The notes: generated from the sequence alone by a model not told the origin. DNA of 64,000 bases from Saccharococcus thermophilus (GCF_011761475.1 NZ_JAASRS010000001.1:1922001-1986000); one strand, 5' to 3'. Shown: positions 30,566 through 39,500, counted from the stretch's first letter. Numbers and translations are program-made.

Positions 30566-30727
30566 TCATCGTTTCCGCGTCCGCTTTAGACGATAATTCA
30601 CTTGCAAATGCTGAACGGCCGGCTCCAAGATTAAGGCCGTCGCTAACGCCAAGACAAGCGGCACGCTATATGGCAGCAAAAATAACACTATAGCAAGAAT
30701 AAAAGCAATGATAATAAACTTTTTCAC
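30566..30727 (-). pseudogene. N-terminal remnant of an AI-2E/YtvI-like membrane protein
   Basis: A 53-codon reading frame starting with GTG encodes a Lys start, one long hydrophobic segment (IIIAFILAIVLFLLPYSVP) and ALILEPAVQHLQ, which resembles the first membrane segment and following turn of YtvI-type AI-2E transporters. Those proteins are about 350-370 residues. Here the frame ends after KRTRKR, and no continuation was found in the other frames downstream. The ribosome-binding site is poor. It is therefore read as a remnant; a genuine small membrane protein is the alternative. Confidence 0.45.
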
Positions 30728-30933
30728 TATCTTACCCCATTCAATTGGATTTTACTGCGCAGTCCCTATCATATGTTTTCGCTAAACGCTATTAGGAGCC
30801 TCTTTACGCTTCCCCTCGTTCCGAGGGCGTTCTTTTTATTATAGCACAATGCCCTGTGATGCTGACTGGCAAAAACTCGATCAATCTTGAATCACCCCTA
30901 AAATAAATGCTTCTTATTTCCCTTTCCGGATCA

Positions 30934-31527
30934 TTACGTCCGTCTGCGCCGATATACTTGTATGCCGATATAAACGATGGTAGCGGCAACCGCGGCAAAG
31001 ATAATCGGCCGCAAATACGGGTGGGCCATTTCATTAATTTTTTGCCAGTGGCTTCCTAACCGTTCTCCTAAAAAAATAAAGAAAATCGACCACGGAATAA
31101 TCGCGCACGTTGTATAGAAAGTGAATTTTTTCCACGACATTTTCGCAATGCCTGCCGGGATCGAAATAGCATGGCGAACAACCGGAATGAACCTTGCAGT
31201 AAATATGACGCCTGGACCGTATTTTTCAAACCATTGTTCTGCTACATTAAGATGTTTCTTTTTAATCAACAAATATTTTCCGTATTTGTCAAGAAACGGT
31301 CTGCCGCCATAATGTCCAATCCAATAAAGAAACAGCTGGGCGATCGTTCCGCCGATCGTTCCCGCTATCACCGCCCCAACAAAGGATATTTCTCCACGCG
31401 ATACTAAATATCCGGCATACGCAAGTACAATTTCGCTTGGAATAATTTCAATCATTAATGCTAAGGCAACTCCAAAATATCCTAAATTAACCAAGAAGGT
31501 AAAAATCGTCTGTACCAAATCGTGCAT
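30934..31527 (-). CDS. DedA family membrane protein
   Basis: DedA (SNARE-associated) proteins are membrane proteins linked to lipid carrier recycling and membrane homeostasis. The 197-residue product has several hydrophobic segments, the re-entrant motif region EIIPSEIVLAYAGYLVSRG, and the conserved GRPFLDKYGKYLLI and FTARFIPVVRHAISIPAGIA with the conserved arginine. The ATG has AGGAGAG upstream. It stands alone; the gap to the motB side holds only an IR near 30810-30835 and T-rich sequence. Confidence 0.9.
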   Translation of the reverse strand: MHDLVQTIFTFLVNLGYFGVALALMIEIIPSEIVLAYAGYLVSRGEISFVGAVIAGTIGGTIAQLFLYWIGHYGGRPFLDKYGKYLLIKKKHLNVAEQWFEKYGPGVIFTARFIPVVRHAISIPAGIAKMSWKKFTFYTTCAIIPWSIFFIFLGERLGSHWQKINEMAHPYLRPIIFAAVAATIVYIGIQVYRRRRT

Positions 31528-31766
31528 GGCTCTCCTCCTATGTATATATATTTGCCAAGCTATTCATTACAACCTTATTCCGCAAAAAATTATACTATAC
31601 TGTTCGAAAGAAAAAAAATAAATTATCCATGTTATTTTACTAAAAAATCCATGAATAGTATTCGCATGCACAGTCCGCTAAGCTTTTGGATAGTAGACAT
31701 CGGCAGAAAAGCGGCTCAAGATCTGATGTTTTTATTGGTCATCCACACGCCTGAATTTATCTAATA
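31528..31766. other. Intergenic region upstream of the DedA gene
   Basis: An AT-rich interval with the DedA promoter region and no convincing gene. A 37-codon plus-strand frame at 31651-31764 has no ribosome-binding site and no recognised family, so it is not called. Confidence 0.5.
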
Positions 31767-31801
31767 GAAAAGCTGCCCGTTTGGATCGGACAGCTTTTTT
31801 C
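31767..31801 (-). terminator. Terminator downstream of gltT
   Basis: AAAAGCTG (about 31768-31775) pairs with CAGCTTTT (31791-31798), with additional inner G-C pairs (CCG / CGG). The structure has T-rich sequence on both sides and lies just after the gltT stop. Confidence 0.8.
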
Positions 31802-31803
31802 CA

Positions 31804-33069
31804 TTATGCACTTTGTTGCAGTTCAGAAATATATTGTTTTCCTTTTTCTTCGTTATATTGTCCTTCCCATTTGGACATAATGACCGCCGCCAGCGAGTTG
31901 CCAACGACGTTGACAACCGTGCGGGCCATATCCAAAATGCGGTCGATTCCGGCGATAAACGCCAATCCTTCTACCGGGATGCCAACCGTTCCTAACGTTG
32001 CGAGCAACACGACAAACGAGACGCCCGGCACACCAGCGATTCCTTTCGATGTTACCATTAACACAAGCAAAAGCGAAATTTGTTGCGAAATCGGCATATG
32101 AATGCCGTACATCTGCGCGATAAAAATGGCAGCCAGTGCCTGATATAGAGTAGAACCGTCTAGGTTAAACGAATAGCCTGTCGGAATGACAAATGATGTA
32201 ATTGCTTTCGGACACCCGAACTTCTCCATTTTCTCCATGATTTTTGGAAGAACGGTTTCGGAACTTGCCGTACTGTACGCCAAAATCAATTCATCTTTCA
32301 AAATCTTTATAATATTAAAAATATTTATACCGGCCAGTTTAGCAACTCCGCCAAGTACTACAAGAATAAAGAAGATCATCGTACCGTAAACAACTATAAC
32401 AAGCTTGCTGAGCGGAATAAGCGACTCTACCCCAAATTTCGAAACCGTTACACCGATCAGCGCAAACACGCCAAACGGCGCAAACTTCATAATTTGGTTT
32501 GTCACATAAAACATCGCTTCCGCGGTGCCTTGGAAAAATTGCAATACCGGTTTTCCCTTCTCGCCAATTGCCGCTACCCCTAAACCGAACATAACCGAGA
32601 AGAAAATAATCGGCAACATATCTCCCGTTGAGAGAGATTCAAAAATATTTTTTGGGACAATGTTGACGACCGTTTCAATCATCGAGTGGTGCTTCACTTC
32701 GTTGGTTGTGTCAATATAGCTTTGAATATCTGTTTTCTCCAACGATTTCATGTTCACGCCGGCTCCCGGCTGGAAAATATTCGCCGCCAATAAACCGACG
32801 ACAATGGCGATCGTCGTGATAATTTCGAAATAAATAATTGTTTTTCCGCCTAGTTTTCCAAGTTTCTTCAAATCCCCTACATTGGCGACTCCAACAACAA
32901 GGCTAGAAATAACAATTGGAATAACAATCATTTTTATTAAACGGAGAAAAATATCTCCAATTGGCTGCAAATAAGTGGTAACCTTCGGATCCCCATAAAA
33001 AATTGCTCCCACGACAACCCCAAGAATGAGACCGATGAAAATTTGCCAAGCTAATCCGATCTTTCTCAT
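31804..33069 (-). CDS. gltT: Sodium/proton-glutamate/aspartate symporter GltT
   Basis: GltT imports glutamate and aspartate with sodium or protons across the cell membrane (DAACS/SLC1 family). The 421-residue protein has the family's eight membrane segments, the serine-rich hairpin HP1 ([12 protein letters not shown]), the ligand-binding TM7 motif [12 protein letters not shown] and the HP2 region [14 protein letters not shown]. By recall it is very close to the GltT of Geobacillus stearothermophilus over its full length. It is monocistronic, with a sigma-A promoter upstream and a terminator downstream. Confidence 0.96.
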   Translation of the reverse strand: MRKIGLAWQIFIGLILGVVVGAIFYGDPKVTTYLQPIGDIFLRLIKMIVIPIVISSLVVGVANVGDLKKLGKLGGKTIIYFEIITTIAIVVGLLAANIFQPGAGVNMKSLEKTDIQSYIDTTNEVKHHSMIETVVNIVPKNIFESLSTGDMLPIIFFSVMFGLGVAAIGEKGKPVLQFFQGTAEAMFYVTNQIMKFAPFGVFALIGVTVSKFGVESLIPLSKLVIVVYGTMIFFILVVLGGVAKLAGINIFNIIKILKDELILAYSTASSETVLPKIMEKMEKFGCPKAITSFVIPTGYSFNLDGSTLYQALAAIFIAQMYGIHMPISQQISLLLVLMVTSKGIAGVPGVSFVVLLATLGTVGIPVEGLAFIAGIDRILDMARTVVNVVGNSLAAVIMSKWEGQYNEEKGKQYISELQQSA

Positions 33070-33117
33070 TCATTCGCCCCCTTTTCATGACATTTTTAGA
33101 CAAAAAGTGACAAAGTT

Positions 33118-33147
33118 ATTTTACTATATATATTTTCGTTATGTCAA
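33118..33147 (-). promoter_or_regulatory. Candidate sigma-A promoter of gltT
   Basis: TTGACA (33147 to 33142) and TAAAAT (33123 to 33118) are separated by 18 bases. The gltT ATG lies about 50 bases downstream. Confidence 0.65.
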
Positions 33148-33216
33148 GAATATTCATATAATATTGTCATTTAATTCCATTTTTTTTATGTCCAAACACG
33201 TACAACCCCGCTTCAG

Positions 33217-33225
33217 CATATACAT
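33217..33225 (+). promoter_or_regulatory. Possible sporulation -10 element for sigK
   Basis: CATATACAT about 47 bases upstream of the sigK ATG resembles the CATA-type -10 of sigma-E and sigma-K promoters. The -35 is not clear, so this is a weak proposal. Confidence 0.35.
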
Positions 33226-33271
33226 GAGTAATAGGCGATTGCCTAAAACCATAAAGGGTGGGGGTAACAAA

Positions 33272-33982
33272 ATGTCCGGTATTTTATCCGCGTTCACATT
33301 CCTCATTAAAGAATTAGCGTTTTTAGTATCATATATTAAGAACAACGCATTTCCCCAACCGTTAAGCGCTAAAGAAGAAGAAAAATACTTAGAACTGATG
33401 GCGAAAGGAGATGAACAAGCCCGCAATATTTTAATTGAGCATAATTTACGCCTTGTTGCCCATATTGTAAAAAAGTTTGAAAATACGGGCGAGGATGTAG
33501 AGGATTTGATTTCCATCGGCACCATCGGCCTGATTAAGGCAATCGAAAGCTATTCCCCTGGCAAAGGGACAAAATTAGCGACATATGCCGCGCGCTGCAT
33601 TGAAAACGAAATTTTAATGCATTTGCGCTCATTAAAAAAAACGCGAAAGGACGTCTCTTTGCACGAGCCGATCGGGCAGGATAAAGAAGGAAACGAAATT
33701 AGCTTAATCGATATTTTAAAATCAGAAGGAAACGATATTGTGGATGAAATTCACCTAAACATGGAACTTGAACAAATAAAAAAATACATCGATGTGTTAG
33801 ATGAGAGGGAAAAGGAAGTAATTATTAGCCGCTTCGGCCTCGACATGCAGCAAGAAAAAACACAGCGTGAAATCGCGAAAGAGCTCGGCATTTCCAGAAG
33901 CTATGTATCGCGGATTGAAAAGCGCGCATTAATGAAAATGTTTCATGAGTTTTATCGCCATGAAAAAGAAAAGCGGAGATAG
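33272..33982 (+). CDS. sigK: RNA polymerase sporulation sigma factor SigK
   Basis: Sigma-K is the late mother-cell sigma factor. The 236-residue product has the hydrophobic pro-sequence removed by SpoIVFB ([20 protein letters not shown]), region 2 ([35 protein letters not shown]) and region 4 ([28 protein letters not shown]). The gene is continuous, unlike the skin-split sigK of B. subtilis. The ATG at 33272 follows GGGTGGGGG; the longer ORF upstream is not coding. It is convergent with the chemotaxis receptor gene. Confidence 0.96.
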   Translation: MSGILSAFTFLIKELAFLVSYIKNNAFPQPLSAKEEEKYLELMAKGDEQARNILIEHNLRLVAHIVKKFENTGEDVEDLISIGTIGLIKAIESYSPGKGTKLATYAARCIENEILMHLRSLKKTRKDVSLHEPIGQDKEGNEISLIDILKSEGNDIVDEIHLNMELEQIKKYIDVLDEREKEVIISRFGLDMQQEKTQREIAKELGISRSYVSRIEKRALMKMFHEFYRHEKEKRR

Positions 33983-34002
33983 CCTCATACCTTTGCAAAA
34001 TA

Positions 34003-34078
34003 AAAGGAGCAATTTTAGGTAATTGCTCCTTTCCGACTTTGTCGACAAACTGAGTTGTCCGGAAAACTTCGGACAACT
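34003..34078. terminator. Two hairpins between sigK and the chemotaxis receptor
   Basis: AAAGGAGCAATT (34003-34014) pairs with AATTGCTCCTTT (34021-34032) and has T/A runs on both sides, so it fits a bidirectional terminator. A second stem, AGTTGTCCG (34053-34061) / CGGACAACT (34070-34078), lies just after the receptor stop and has no T run. Confidence 0.8.
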
Positions 34079-34084
34079 TTATAT

Positions 34085-35833
34085 TTATAAATTAAATTTC
34101 CTTACCGCTTGTTCAAGTTTTTCCGATATTTTCCCTAACAATTCCGTCGAAGCGGCGATTCCTTCCATTGCTTTCATTTGTTTTTCCACAGATTCCGCGA
34201 CTTTCATGGCGTTTGATGCAGCCTCTTTAGTTAAGAAGGCCGATTGCTCAACGGAAGCAGAAATTTGTTCAGATCCAGCAGCCATTTCCTCCGTAATCGC
34301 AGAAACCTCTTGAATCTCATTATTGGATTGGTGAACCGCCTGAAAAATAGATCGGAACACTTCTTCTACTTTATGGACAGCTTTTGTCCCTTTTTCAACT
34401 TCTTGGGTCCCCGACTCCATTTCGCGAACCACATTTTTCGTCATGACTTGGAACTGTTGAATCAATTCAGCAATTTTTTGTGCCGAATGCTTTGCCTGCT
34501 CAGCAAGCTTTCTCACTTCGTTGGCAACGACGGCAAATCCTTTTCCATGCTCTCCAGCTCGTGCCGCTTCAATGTTTGCATTTAACGCAAGCAAGTTGGT
34601 TCGTTCAGAAATCTCCGTAATGGTCGTAAGAATTTGTTCAACCTCTTCAATCCGGTTGCCTAACTCCGTGATTTTAATGGATGTTTCCATAACAGCCTGT
34701 CGCATGTCATCGATTTGCTTTATTGCTTTCTCAATTTCTTCGTTTCCTCTTTCCACTTGTTTCATCACATCATTTGATGATTCCGCAATAAGAGACGATG
34801 ACTCGGCAATTTTTTGAACGCCAATAGCCATTTCCTCAATCGCATTAGCTGTTTCATTCATGCTTGTCTCCTGTTGCTGTGCGCTCGAAGACACCGTCCT
34901 AATCGCCATTGTAATTTGCTCACTGGAATGTTTGGCACTCTCAATATTTTGACTTAATGCTTTAAAGGTTTCCAGCATTTCGTATGCACTTTTCGTAATA
35001 TCTGTCACCATCTCGCGCATTCCCGTCATCATTTGCTTAAACGATTGAGATAGGCTAGCAATCTCATCTTTCCCCTTTATTCGTATTTTCCCTAATAGAT
35101 TTTGCGCTTCGTTTAACTCCCCTGTAGCGATTTTTTCAGCCACTTCGTTTAATGTCTCTAGAGATTTTAATCGTTTGCGAATGTAGAAAAAGGAAATACA
35201 GCTAATGATTCCGATACCCATCACAAATAACAATATAAAATTCATCAATTGTTCTTTTATTACTTTTTGTTGAATAGAACCAACCTTTTTCGCGTCAATA
35301 TCCACTCCAAGAATCCCGATTACTTTTCCGTTATTCTTGATCGGAGCAAAAGCAGAGAGATAATCTCCATATTCGGAATCATGTAGAATTTTCGTGCTGT
35401 TTGTACCTCCTTTTAACACCGGAAACACGTCATCATAAGTCGTGGTGCTAGTCGGTTGCCCAAGTTCAGACGCGGCATCCGATCCTTTCGGTTGTCCGTC
35501 AATTAAAATTTTTGGGTGCTTTTCTTTTTCGTCAACTTCTACCGTATAAACATAAAGCGCTCCCGTTTTCTCTCTGAAATCATTTAATTCATTTCGCAAA
35601 GCCCAATATGTATCGTTTTCTGACTTTTCCTTTAAGAATTTTTGATACTCCGCAACATCTATTTGTTTCGCAATATTTTTCGCAGTTTCAATGCTGTATG
35701 AGGAAATGGTATTTTCTACAGAAAGTCTCATCATTTCCAAAAATAGAACAACGCTAAAAGTTAATAAAATAATCATTAAACTAACAATTAACAAAGAGAT
35801 TTTCATACTTAAACTTTGAAATTTTGTTTTCAT
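34085..35833 (-). CDS. Methyl-accepting chemotaxis protein
   Basis: A membrane chemoreceptor that signals to CheA/CheW. The 582-residue protein has an N-terminal membrane segment (about 13-36), an extracellular sensor of about 160 residues that looks like a single Cache domain ([20 protein letters not shown]), a second membrane segment (about 190-212), a HAMP linker, and the coiled-coil signalling domain with the hairpin tip [20 protein letters not shown] and [20 protein letters not shown]. The ATG at 35833 has AAGGGAGGA upstream. Its ligand cannot be told. It is at the edge of the accessory stretch. Confidence 0.93.
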   Translation of the reverse strand: MKTKFQSLSMKISLLIVSLMIILLTFSVVLFLEMMRLSVENTISSYSIETAKNIAKQIDVAEYQKFLKEKSENDTYWALRNELNDFREKTGALYVYTVEVDEKEKHPKILIDGQPKGSDAASELGQPTSTTTYDDVFPVLKGGTNSTKILHDSEYGDYLSAFAPIKNNGKVIGILGVDIDAKKVGSIQQKVIKEQLMNFILLFVMGIGIISCISFFYIRKRLKSLETLNEVAEKIATGELNEAQNLLGKIRIKGKDEIASLSQSFKQMMTGMREMVTDITKSAYEMLETFKALSQNIESAKHSSEQITMAIRTVSSSAQQQETSMNETANAIEEMAIGVQKIAESSSLIAESSNDVMKQVERGNEEIEKAIKQIDDMRQAVMETSIKITELGNRIEEVEQILTTITEISERTNLLALNANIEAARAGEHGKGFAVVANEVRKLAEQAKHSAQKIAELIQQFQVMTKNVVREMESGTQEVEKGTKAVHKVEEVFRSIFQAVHQSNNEIQEVSAITEEMAAGSEQISASVEQSAFLTKEAASNAMKVAESVEKQMKAMEGIAASTELLGKISEKLEQAVRKFNL

Positions 35834-35930
35834 ATAAATCCTCCCTTGTGATATAAAGGTATAAACACTCATATACGATATCAAAAGAAAATTTTATATT
35901 TTCTTACAAAAACTTTATATTATATAGATG

Positions 35931-36022
35931 GTGTTGCAAAACTAAAGTAAAAACTGTATATAACTCCCAAGGTGGTGGATTTTTTATGTACATTTGTTCA
36001 TTCGTTATGTGTTTTGCAACAC
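35931..36022. repeat. 92-bp MITE-like inverted-repeat element
   Basis: GTGTTGCAAAAC (35931-35942) is repeated inverted at 36011-36022, bounding 92 bases without a credible gene. The perfect 12-bp ends suggest a small non-autonomous transposable element or the ends of a decayed one. No clear target duplication is seen. The later IS256-family insertion used a target site whose first 4 bases are the last 4 bases of this element. Confidence 0.5.
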
Positions 36023-36132
36023 TTTCGATGATGTATAAAATTTTGTGTAAAGCATTTTACTAGATCAAAATAAAAAAGGTAGGGTATTCTCTGATTGAAC
36101 CCAAACATTCCAGAGAAAGGAGAACCCTACCT

Positions 36133-37299
36133 ATGTCTAAAAGTATACCGAATGTCGACTGGGCAAATCAACTGGAAAGTGTCATTCGTCAGTTTGTAAA
36201 GGAAAAATTAGAACTGATCATGCGGGAAGAAATCAAGAATTTCCTCGAAATAGAACAGGCCGGAACATCAAATATGAGAAACGGCTACTATCAACGAAAT
36301 CTAGATACGCAATATGGCCGGATTGAAGGTCTTTTGGTCCCTAGAGACCGAAACGGAGAATTTCAAACACAGTTGTTTGCCCCTTACCAACGGCACACCG
36401 GCTGGCTGGAGGAAGCAATCATTAGGATGTACCAAAGTGGCATGAGTACACGGGAAATTGGCAAGTTTATCGAACGAATTCTAGGAAGCACCTATTCTCC
36501 TGCGACGATCAGCCGTATTACCGATGTCGTGAAGGAAGACATCGAGAAATGGCACACTCGTCCACTGCACAAGCGTTATTCCGTCTTATATTTGGATGGT
36601 TTATACGTAAAACTTCGTCGCGAAACCGTGGAGAAAGAAGTCATTTATGTGGTGTTAGGGGTGAACGAAGAAGGATATCGCGAAATTCTTGATTTCTTTG
36701 TGGGAGGACAAGAAAGCGCCTATGTATGGCAGGAAATTCTTCAACACCTCTACCAAAGAGGCGCCAAGGAAGTGCTTCTGGGCATATTCGATGGACTACC
36801 AGGGTTGGAGGAAGCCTTTAAGGCGGTTTATCCGAAAGCCGATGTGCAGCGTTGTGTCGTTCACAAAGTCCGTAACACGCTCCATCGTGTTCGGAAAAAA
36901 GACCAATTTGAAGTGGCCGAGGATCTCAGGCTGATTTATCGCGCGCCGAATAAGGAGATGGCGTTACAGATGTTTCAACAGTTTGAGTCGAAATGGTCAA
37001 GCAAGTATCCGAGAGAAGTTCAATCTTGGGCCAATGAGTTGGATGTCCTCCTTACATTTATGGATTATCCAAGCAGTATTCGAAGTGTGATTTACACGAC
37101 GAATGCCATTGAACGAACGATCAAGGAGATTCGGAAACGTCTAAAGCCGATGAACAGTTTGAATAGTTTAGAAGCCGCTGAAAAAATCGTATATTTGACC
37201 ATTCAAGATTTTAATGAGAAATGGGCAGGGCGAAAGTTGCGAGGATTTGCCGAAGCACAGGAAGCCCTCGAGCGAATGTTTGAAGAACGTTATCATTAA
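36133..37299 (+). CDS. IS256-family (mutator-type) DDE transposase
   Basis: The 388-residue protein is a mutator-class transposase: an N-terminal helical DNA-binding region, then the catalytic DDE residues, with the first Asp in LYLDGLYVKL, the second in LLGIFDGLPGLEEAF, the CxxH-type VQRCVVHKVRN motif in the insertion, and the Glu in TTNAIERTIKEIRKR. It looks full length and intact. GGAG lies 10 bases before the ATG, inside the hairpin formed with the upstream GGTAGGGT (starting about 36079). Expression from outside promoters should therefore be low. Confidence 0.95.
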   Translation: MSKSIPNVDWANQLESVIRQFVKEKLELIMREEIKNFLEIEQAGTSNMRNGYYQRNLDTQYGRIEGLLVPRDRNGEFQTQLFAPYQRHTGWLEEAIIRMYQSGMSTREIGKFIERILGSTYSPATISRITDVVKEDIEKWHTRPLHKRYSVLYLDGLYVKLRRETVEKEVIYVVLGVNEEGYREILDFFVGGQESAYVWQEILQHLYQRGAKEVLLGIFDGLPGLEEAFKAVYPKADVQRCVVHKVRNTLHRVRKKDQFEVAEDLRLIYRAPNKEMALQMFQQFESKWSSKYPREVQSWANELDVLLTFMDYPSSIRSVIYTTNAIERTIKEIRKRLKPMNSLNSLEAAEKIVYLTIQDFNEKWAGRKLRGFAEAQEALERMFEERYH

Positions 37300-37339
37300 C
37301 CAAATACTGTAAATAAACAAAATAGGGGGATTCTCCCTT

Positions 37340-37377
37340 TCCACACAGGAGACTGAATATTCAGTCTCCTGTGTGGA
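37340..37377. repeat. 38-bp perfect palindrome inside the IS256-family element
   Basis: Each half is 19 bases (TCCACACAGGAGACTGAAT and its complement) with no loop, centred at 37358/37359. It lies 40 bases after the transposase stop. There is no T run after it, so it is not an ordinary terminator, though it could end transcription or act as a barrier to outside transcription. Confidence 0.9.
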
Positions 37378-37557
37378 GGAAACTAGTTCCCTATTCATTC
37401 CAAATCCATTTCAGAGAAACCCTACCCCCATTATATTACACAAAATTCTTGACGGTACCACACTTTCAAGTATATAACAATTTTTATAAAAGAAAATACC
37501 AAAATCACCTTAATATTCCTCAATGGAATATAAATACCTTCTTATTACTTAAATCTT

Positions 37558-37695
37558 GATGATGTATAAAATTTTGAAGTATTGAACTAGGACAAATAAA
37601 AAAGTAGGGTATTCTCTAGACCAAAAATCTTAGAGAAAAGAGAACCCTACCTATGTCTAACCGAGACCGGGCTAATCAACTGGAAAACGCGATTC
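37558..37695 (+). mobile_element. Solo left end of a second IS256-like element
   Basis: The first 19 bases (GATGATGTATAAAATTTTG) equal the left end of the complete element at 36027. The same order of parts follows: AAAAAGTAGGGTATTCTCT, then AGAGAACCCTACCT and ATGTCTAA, and finally CTAATCAACTGGAAAACG, matching the first transposase codons. Similarity ends about 20 codons into the transposase. The spacer sequence has diverged, so this is a remnant of a related but different copy. Confidence 0.85.
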
Positions 37696-38209
37696 TAAAT
37701 ATTTTCCATGGGAGCTTAAAAACATTGTTTTGAAACTCCCCATTTCTTTTTCTTAACTTTAAGAAGAGAATGAGCGAAATAATAAAGTTTAACACGCAAC
37801 TAATTATAAAAAGAGAAGTGAAATATTTGCCTCCTACTGTCGGAGAATTAGAAACCATTGTCTCCAATAAAAGAAACATAATACCTAGGCAAAAATGAAA
37901 AACCATTAGCTTTTTTGTATTGTATTTTAAAAGTAAATAGCCACTTAAAATGAAAATATAAATAAGGCTAAACATCATCAACATAGGAAATATTGGTTTA
38001 AATTTTGCCGCATATATAAAGTGGTCCAATTGTGAGATATCGGAACTTTCCGTTACTTCACCATTGAACATTTTTGAGAAAAATGCGGAATATTTCCATT
38101 CCCATGGTATATCTCTTAATTCACTTCCTTCATACCATGAAGCAAATGTAGAGAAAGCTAAAAGCATAAACGCTAATACATATTGAAATATAAATAACAT
38201 TCTGTTCAT
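37676..38209 (-). CDS. DUF4306-like membrane protein (YjdJ-type)
   Basis: A 177-residue protein with four predicted membrane segments (about 7-25, 77-95, 103-120 and 133-152) and a first loop with SWYEGSELRDIPWEWKYSA, which recalls the DUF4306 family (B. subtilis YjdJ). Its function is unknown. The last 8 or so codons and the stop are supplied by the IS256-like remnant at 37558-37695, so the natural C-terminus has been replaced. The region is more AT-rich than the conserved blocks around it. The family assignment is from memory of the motif. Confidence 0.6.
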   Translation of the reverse strand: MNRMLFIFQYVLAFMLLAFSTFASWYEGSELRDIPWEWKYSAFFSKMFNGEVTESSDISQLDHFIYAAKFKPIFPMLMMFSLIYIFILSGYLLLKYNTKKLMVFHFCLGIMFLLLETMVSNSPTVGGKYFTSLFIISCVLNFIISLILFLKLRKRNGEFQNNVFKLPWKIFRIAFSS

Positions 38210-38323
38210 CCCATTTTTACCTCTTTTTTCCTGTTTTTTTTAATTTTATCACATAGGTCTTATTCAATAAACCTGCTCTGTTTGCCGAACAAGAAAATGA
38301 ACATCATTCTTTAACAGTATCCA

Positions 38324-38812
38324 TTATTCCTTGTTCGCGTTCCTTAAATAGTAAATATAGTCTGTAGATATTCCCTGATAACCCAATTGTCTGATCATAG
38401 CTGAAATATTACCACGATGATAAGTTCCATGGTTAACTATATGGTAAATAATTTCACGGATACTGTTACTAAAACGTTGCCCTTTCGTGTTACTATAAAC
38501 GACCGTTCGTTCCAAATCATCTTCAAGATTGAGAAATTCTAAAATCTCCTTATGCAAATGGGTAAATGCATCATTAATTTCTTGTATTGTCTTAAATTGC
38601 TTCGATTCGATGGAATTCACACTTTTTCCTTTTATCCTTAAAAACCATAATTCATCCACGGCATACATATGTACAAAGGTTTGTGAAATGGAAGGAAAAA
38701 CGCTATTTATTTCCTTATTAATGATTTCTTTTGGCAACTTACTTAGATGTTCCATAAGTTGTTTGTTTGCCCACGAGTGATAATAAAAAAATCGCAATGT
38801 TAACTTTTTCAT
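38324..38812 (-). CDS. DinB family protein (putative metal-dependent enzyme)
   Basis: DinB/YfiT-like proteins are four-helix bundles with a three-histidine metal site; some are thiol transferases. The 162 residues show the expected order: first His in FVHMYAVDELW and the pair in VNHGTYHRGNISAMIRQLG. The start is a TTTTTCAT-context ATG with GGGGGGAT upstream. It belongs to the AT-rich accessory stretch and has no operon partner. The substrate is unknown. Confidence 0.88.
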   Translation of the reverse strand: MKKLTLRFFYYHSWANKQLMEHLSKLPKEIINKEINSVFPSISQTFVHMYAVDELWFLRIKGKSVNSIESKQFKTIQEINDAFTHLHKEILEFLNLEDDLERTVVYSNTKGQRFSNSIREIIYHIVNHGTYHRGNISAMIRQLGYQGISTDYIYYLRNANKE

Positions 38813-38959
38813 TTTTTATCCCCCCTAATTTTTGCGATATACAACAATTCACTTAATTTTACGAAATTTCCTGCTACATATCCCTATTATTTTGCTCAAG
38901 TAAAACTGCCTGTAGCAGCTTATCTCTAGAGGAGATATAAAAAAAGCGGAGATAAATAT

Positions 38960-38999
38960 GCAAAAGGTGCCCCAAGACTACGGTTGGGACACCTTTCCT
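38960..38999 (-). terminator. Terminator downstream of the 28-residue small ORF
   Basis: AAAGGTGCCCCAA (38963-38975) pairs with TTGGGACACCTT (38984-38995) with one mismatch, followed on the minus strand by TTTTGCAT. Confidence 0.75.
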
Positions 39000-39009
39000 T
39001 GTTCTTATG

Positions 39010-39096
39010 TTAATTTTGCGCTTCCACGCTTACTTCCGCTGTTATAATCAATGCTATAGATGCAGTAATCACAATCCCCATCACCATGGCGAACAT
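39010..39096 (-). CDS. Small single-membrane-segment protein, 28 residues
   Basis: The frame begins MFAMVMGIVITASIALIITA and ends EVSVEAQN, so a hydrophobic helix fills nearly all of it. AAGGAGGG lies exactly 8 bases upstream of the ATG, a near-perfect ribosome-binding site, and an intrinsic terminator lies 11 bases after the stop. These signs make it a likely real gene despite its size. No family is recognised. It could be a membrane-inserted regulator or toxin-like peptide, but nothing in the sequence decides this. Confidence 0.6.
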   Translation of the reverse strand: MFAMVMGIVITASIALIITAEVSVEAQN

Positions 39097-39234
39097 CCCT
39101 TGTTCCCTCCTTGTCATTCTTCATCTTTATTTTACACGAAGGAACAAGCGATTTCTTCGCATGGTTTTGAACAATTTATGAAACTCCATCGCAAAACGCG
39201 CAACATGTTCGTAAACCGCTTTTCGGCAAAATAG

Positions 39235-39272
39235 TCAAAAACCTGCCTCTCCAGCAAGAAGAGGCAGGTTTA
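39235..39272 (-). terminator. Terminator of the yrrT-yrhC operon
   Basis: AAACCTGCCTCT (39239-39250) pairs perfectly with AGAGGCAGGTTT (39260-39271), followed on the minus strand by a T run. It overlaps the yrhC stop. Confidence 0.88.
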
Positions 39273-39500
39273 TTCTTCCGCTTCCCGCAATAAGCGGATA
39301 TATTTGACCGCACGTTGAAAAAAGTAAAACGCGCCTATTAACAATATCACAATGAAATAAAGCAAATACACCTTTTTCTCCGGTGCAGCCGTAGGAAGAA
39401 GCGTGCCAATATACAAAAAGACACTTACCGCCAGCAATACACCGGCAAACATTTTATAATCGGCCGCTTTTTCCTTCCACTCTTTCTTTTGCCGTTCCAT
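39270..39500 (-). CDS. yrhC: YrhC family membrane protein
   Basis: A 76-residue protein with two membrane segments (about 17-37 and 42-62) and charged ends, matching YrhC, which follows mccB in Bacillus. Its function is unknown; the operon position suggests a link to sulfur amino acid metabolism. The ATG at 39500 has GGAGAGGGGG upstream, so the longer frame to 39569, which overlaps mccB, is not used. Confidence 0.88.
   Translation of the reverse strand: MERQKKEWKEKAADYKMFAGVLLAVSVFLYIGTLLPTAAPEKKVYLLYFIVILLIGAFYFFQRAVKYIRLLREAEE

Larger units (their letters stand above)
36027..37459 (+). mobile_element. Complete IS256-family insertion sequence
   Basis: A 1,433-bp element bounded by imperfect inverted repeats that share AATTTTGTGTAA near each end, and flanked by the 8-bp direct repeat ACACTTTC (36019-36026 and 37460-37467). 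It encodes one transposase. The left end has a leader hairpin over the ribosome-binding site. GGTAGGGT-type sequence recurs inside both ends as a subterminal repeat. A 38-bp perfect palindrome lies between the transposase and the right end. Confidence 0.93.

Noticed and set aside
31651-31764. 37-codon plus-strand frame between the DedA and gltT genes
   Set aside because: There is no ribosome-binding site, it resembles no recognised family, and it ends at the gltT terminator.
39127-39234. Plus-strand frame between the small ORF and yrhC
   Set aside because: There is no ribosome-binding site and no family similarity; the only in-frame ATG late in the stretch gives fewer than 20 codons before the stop.
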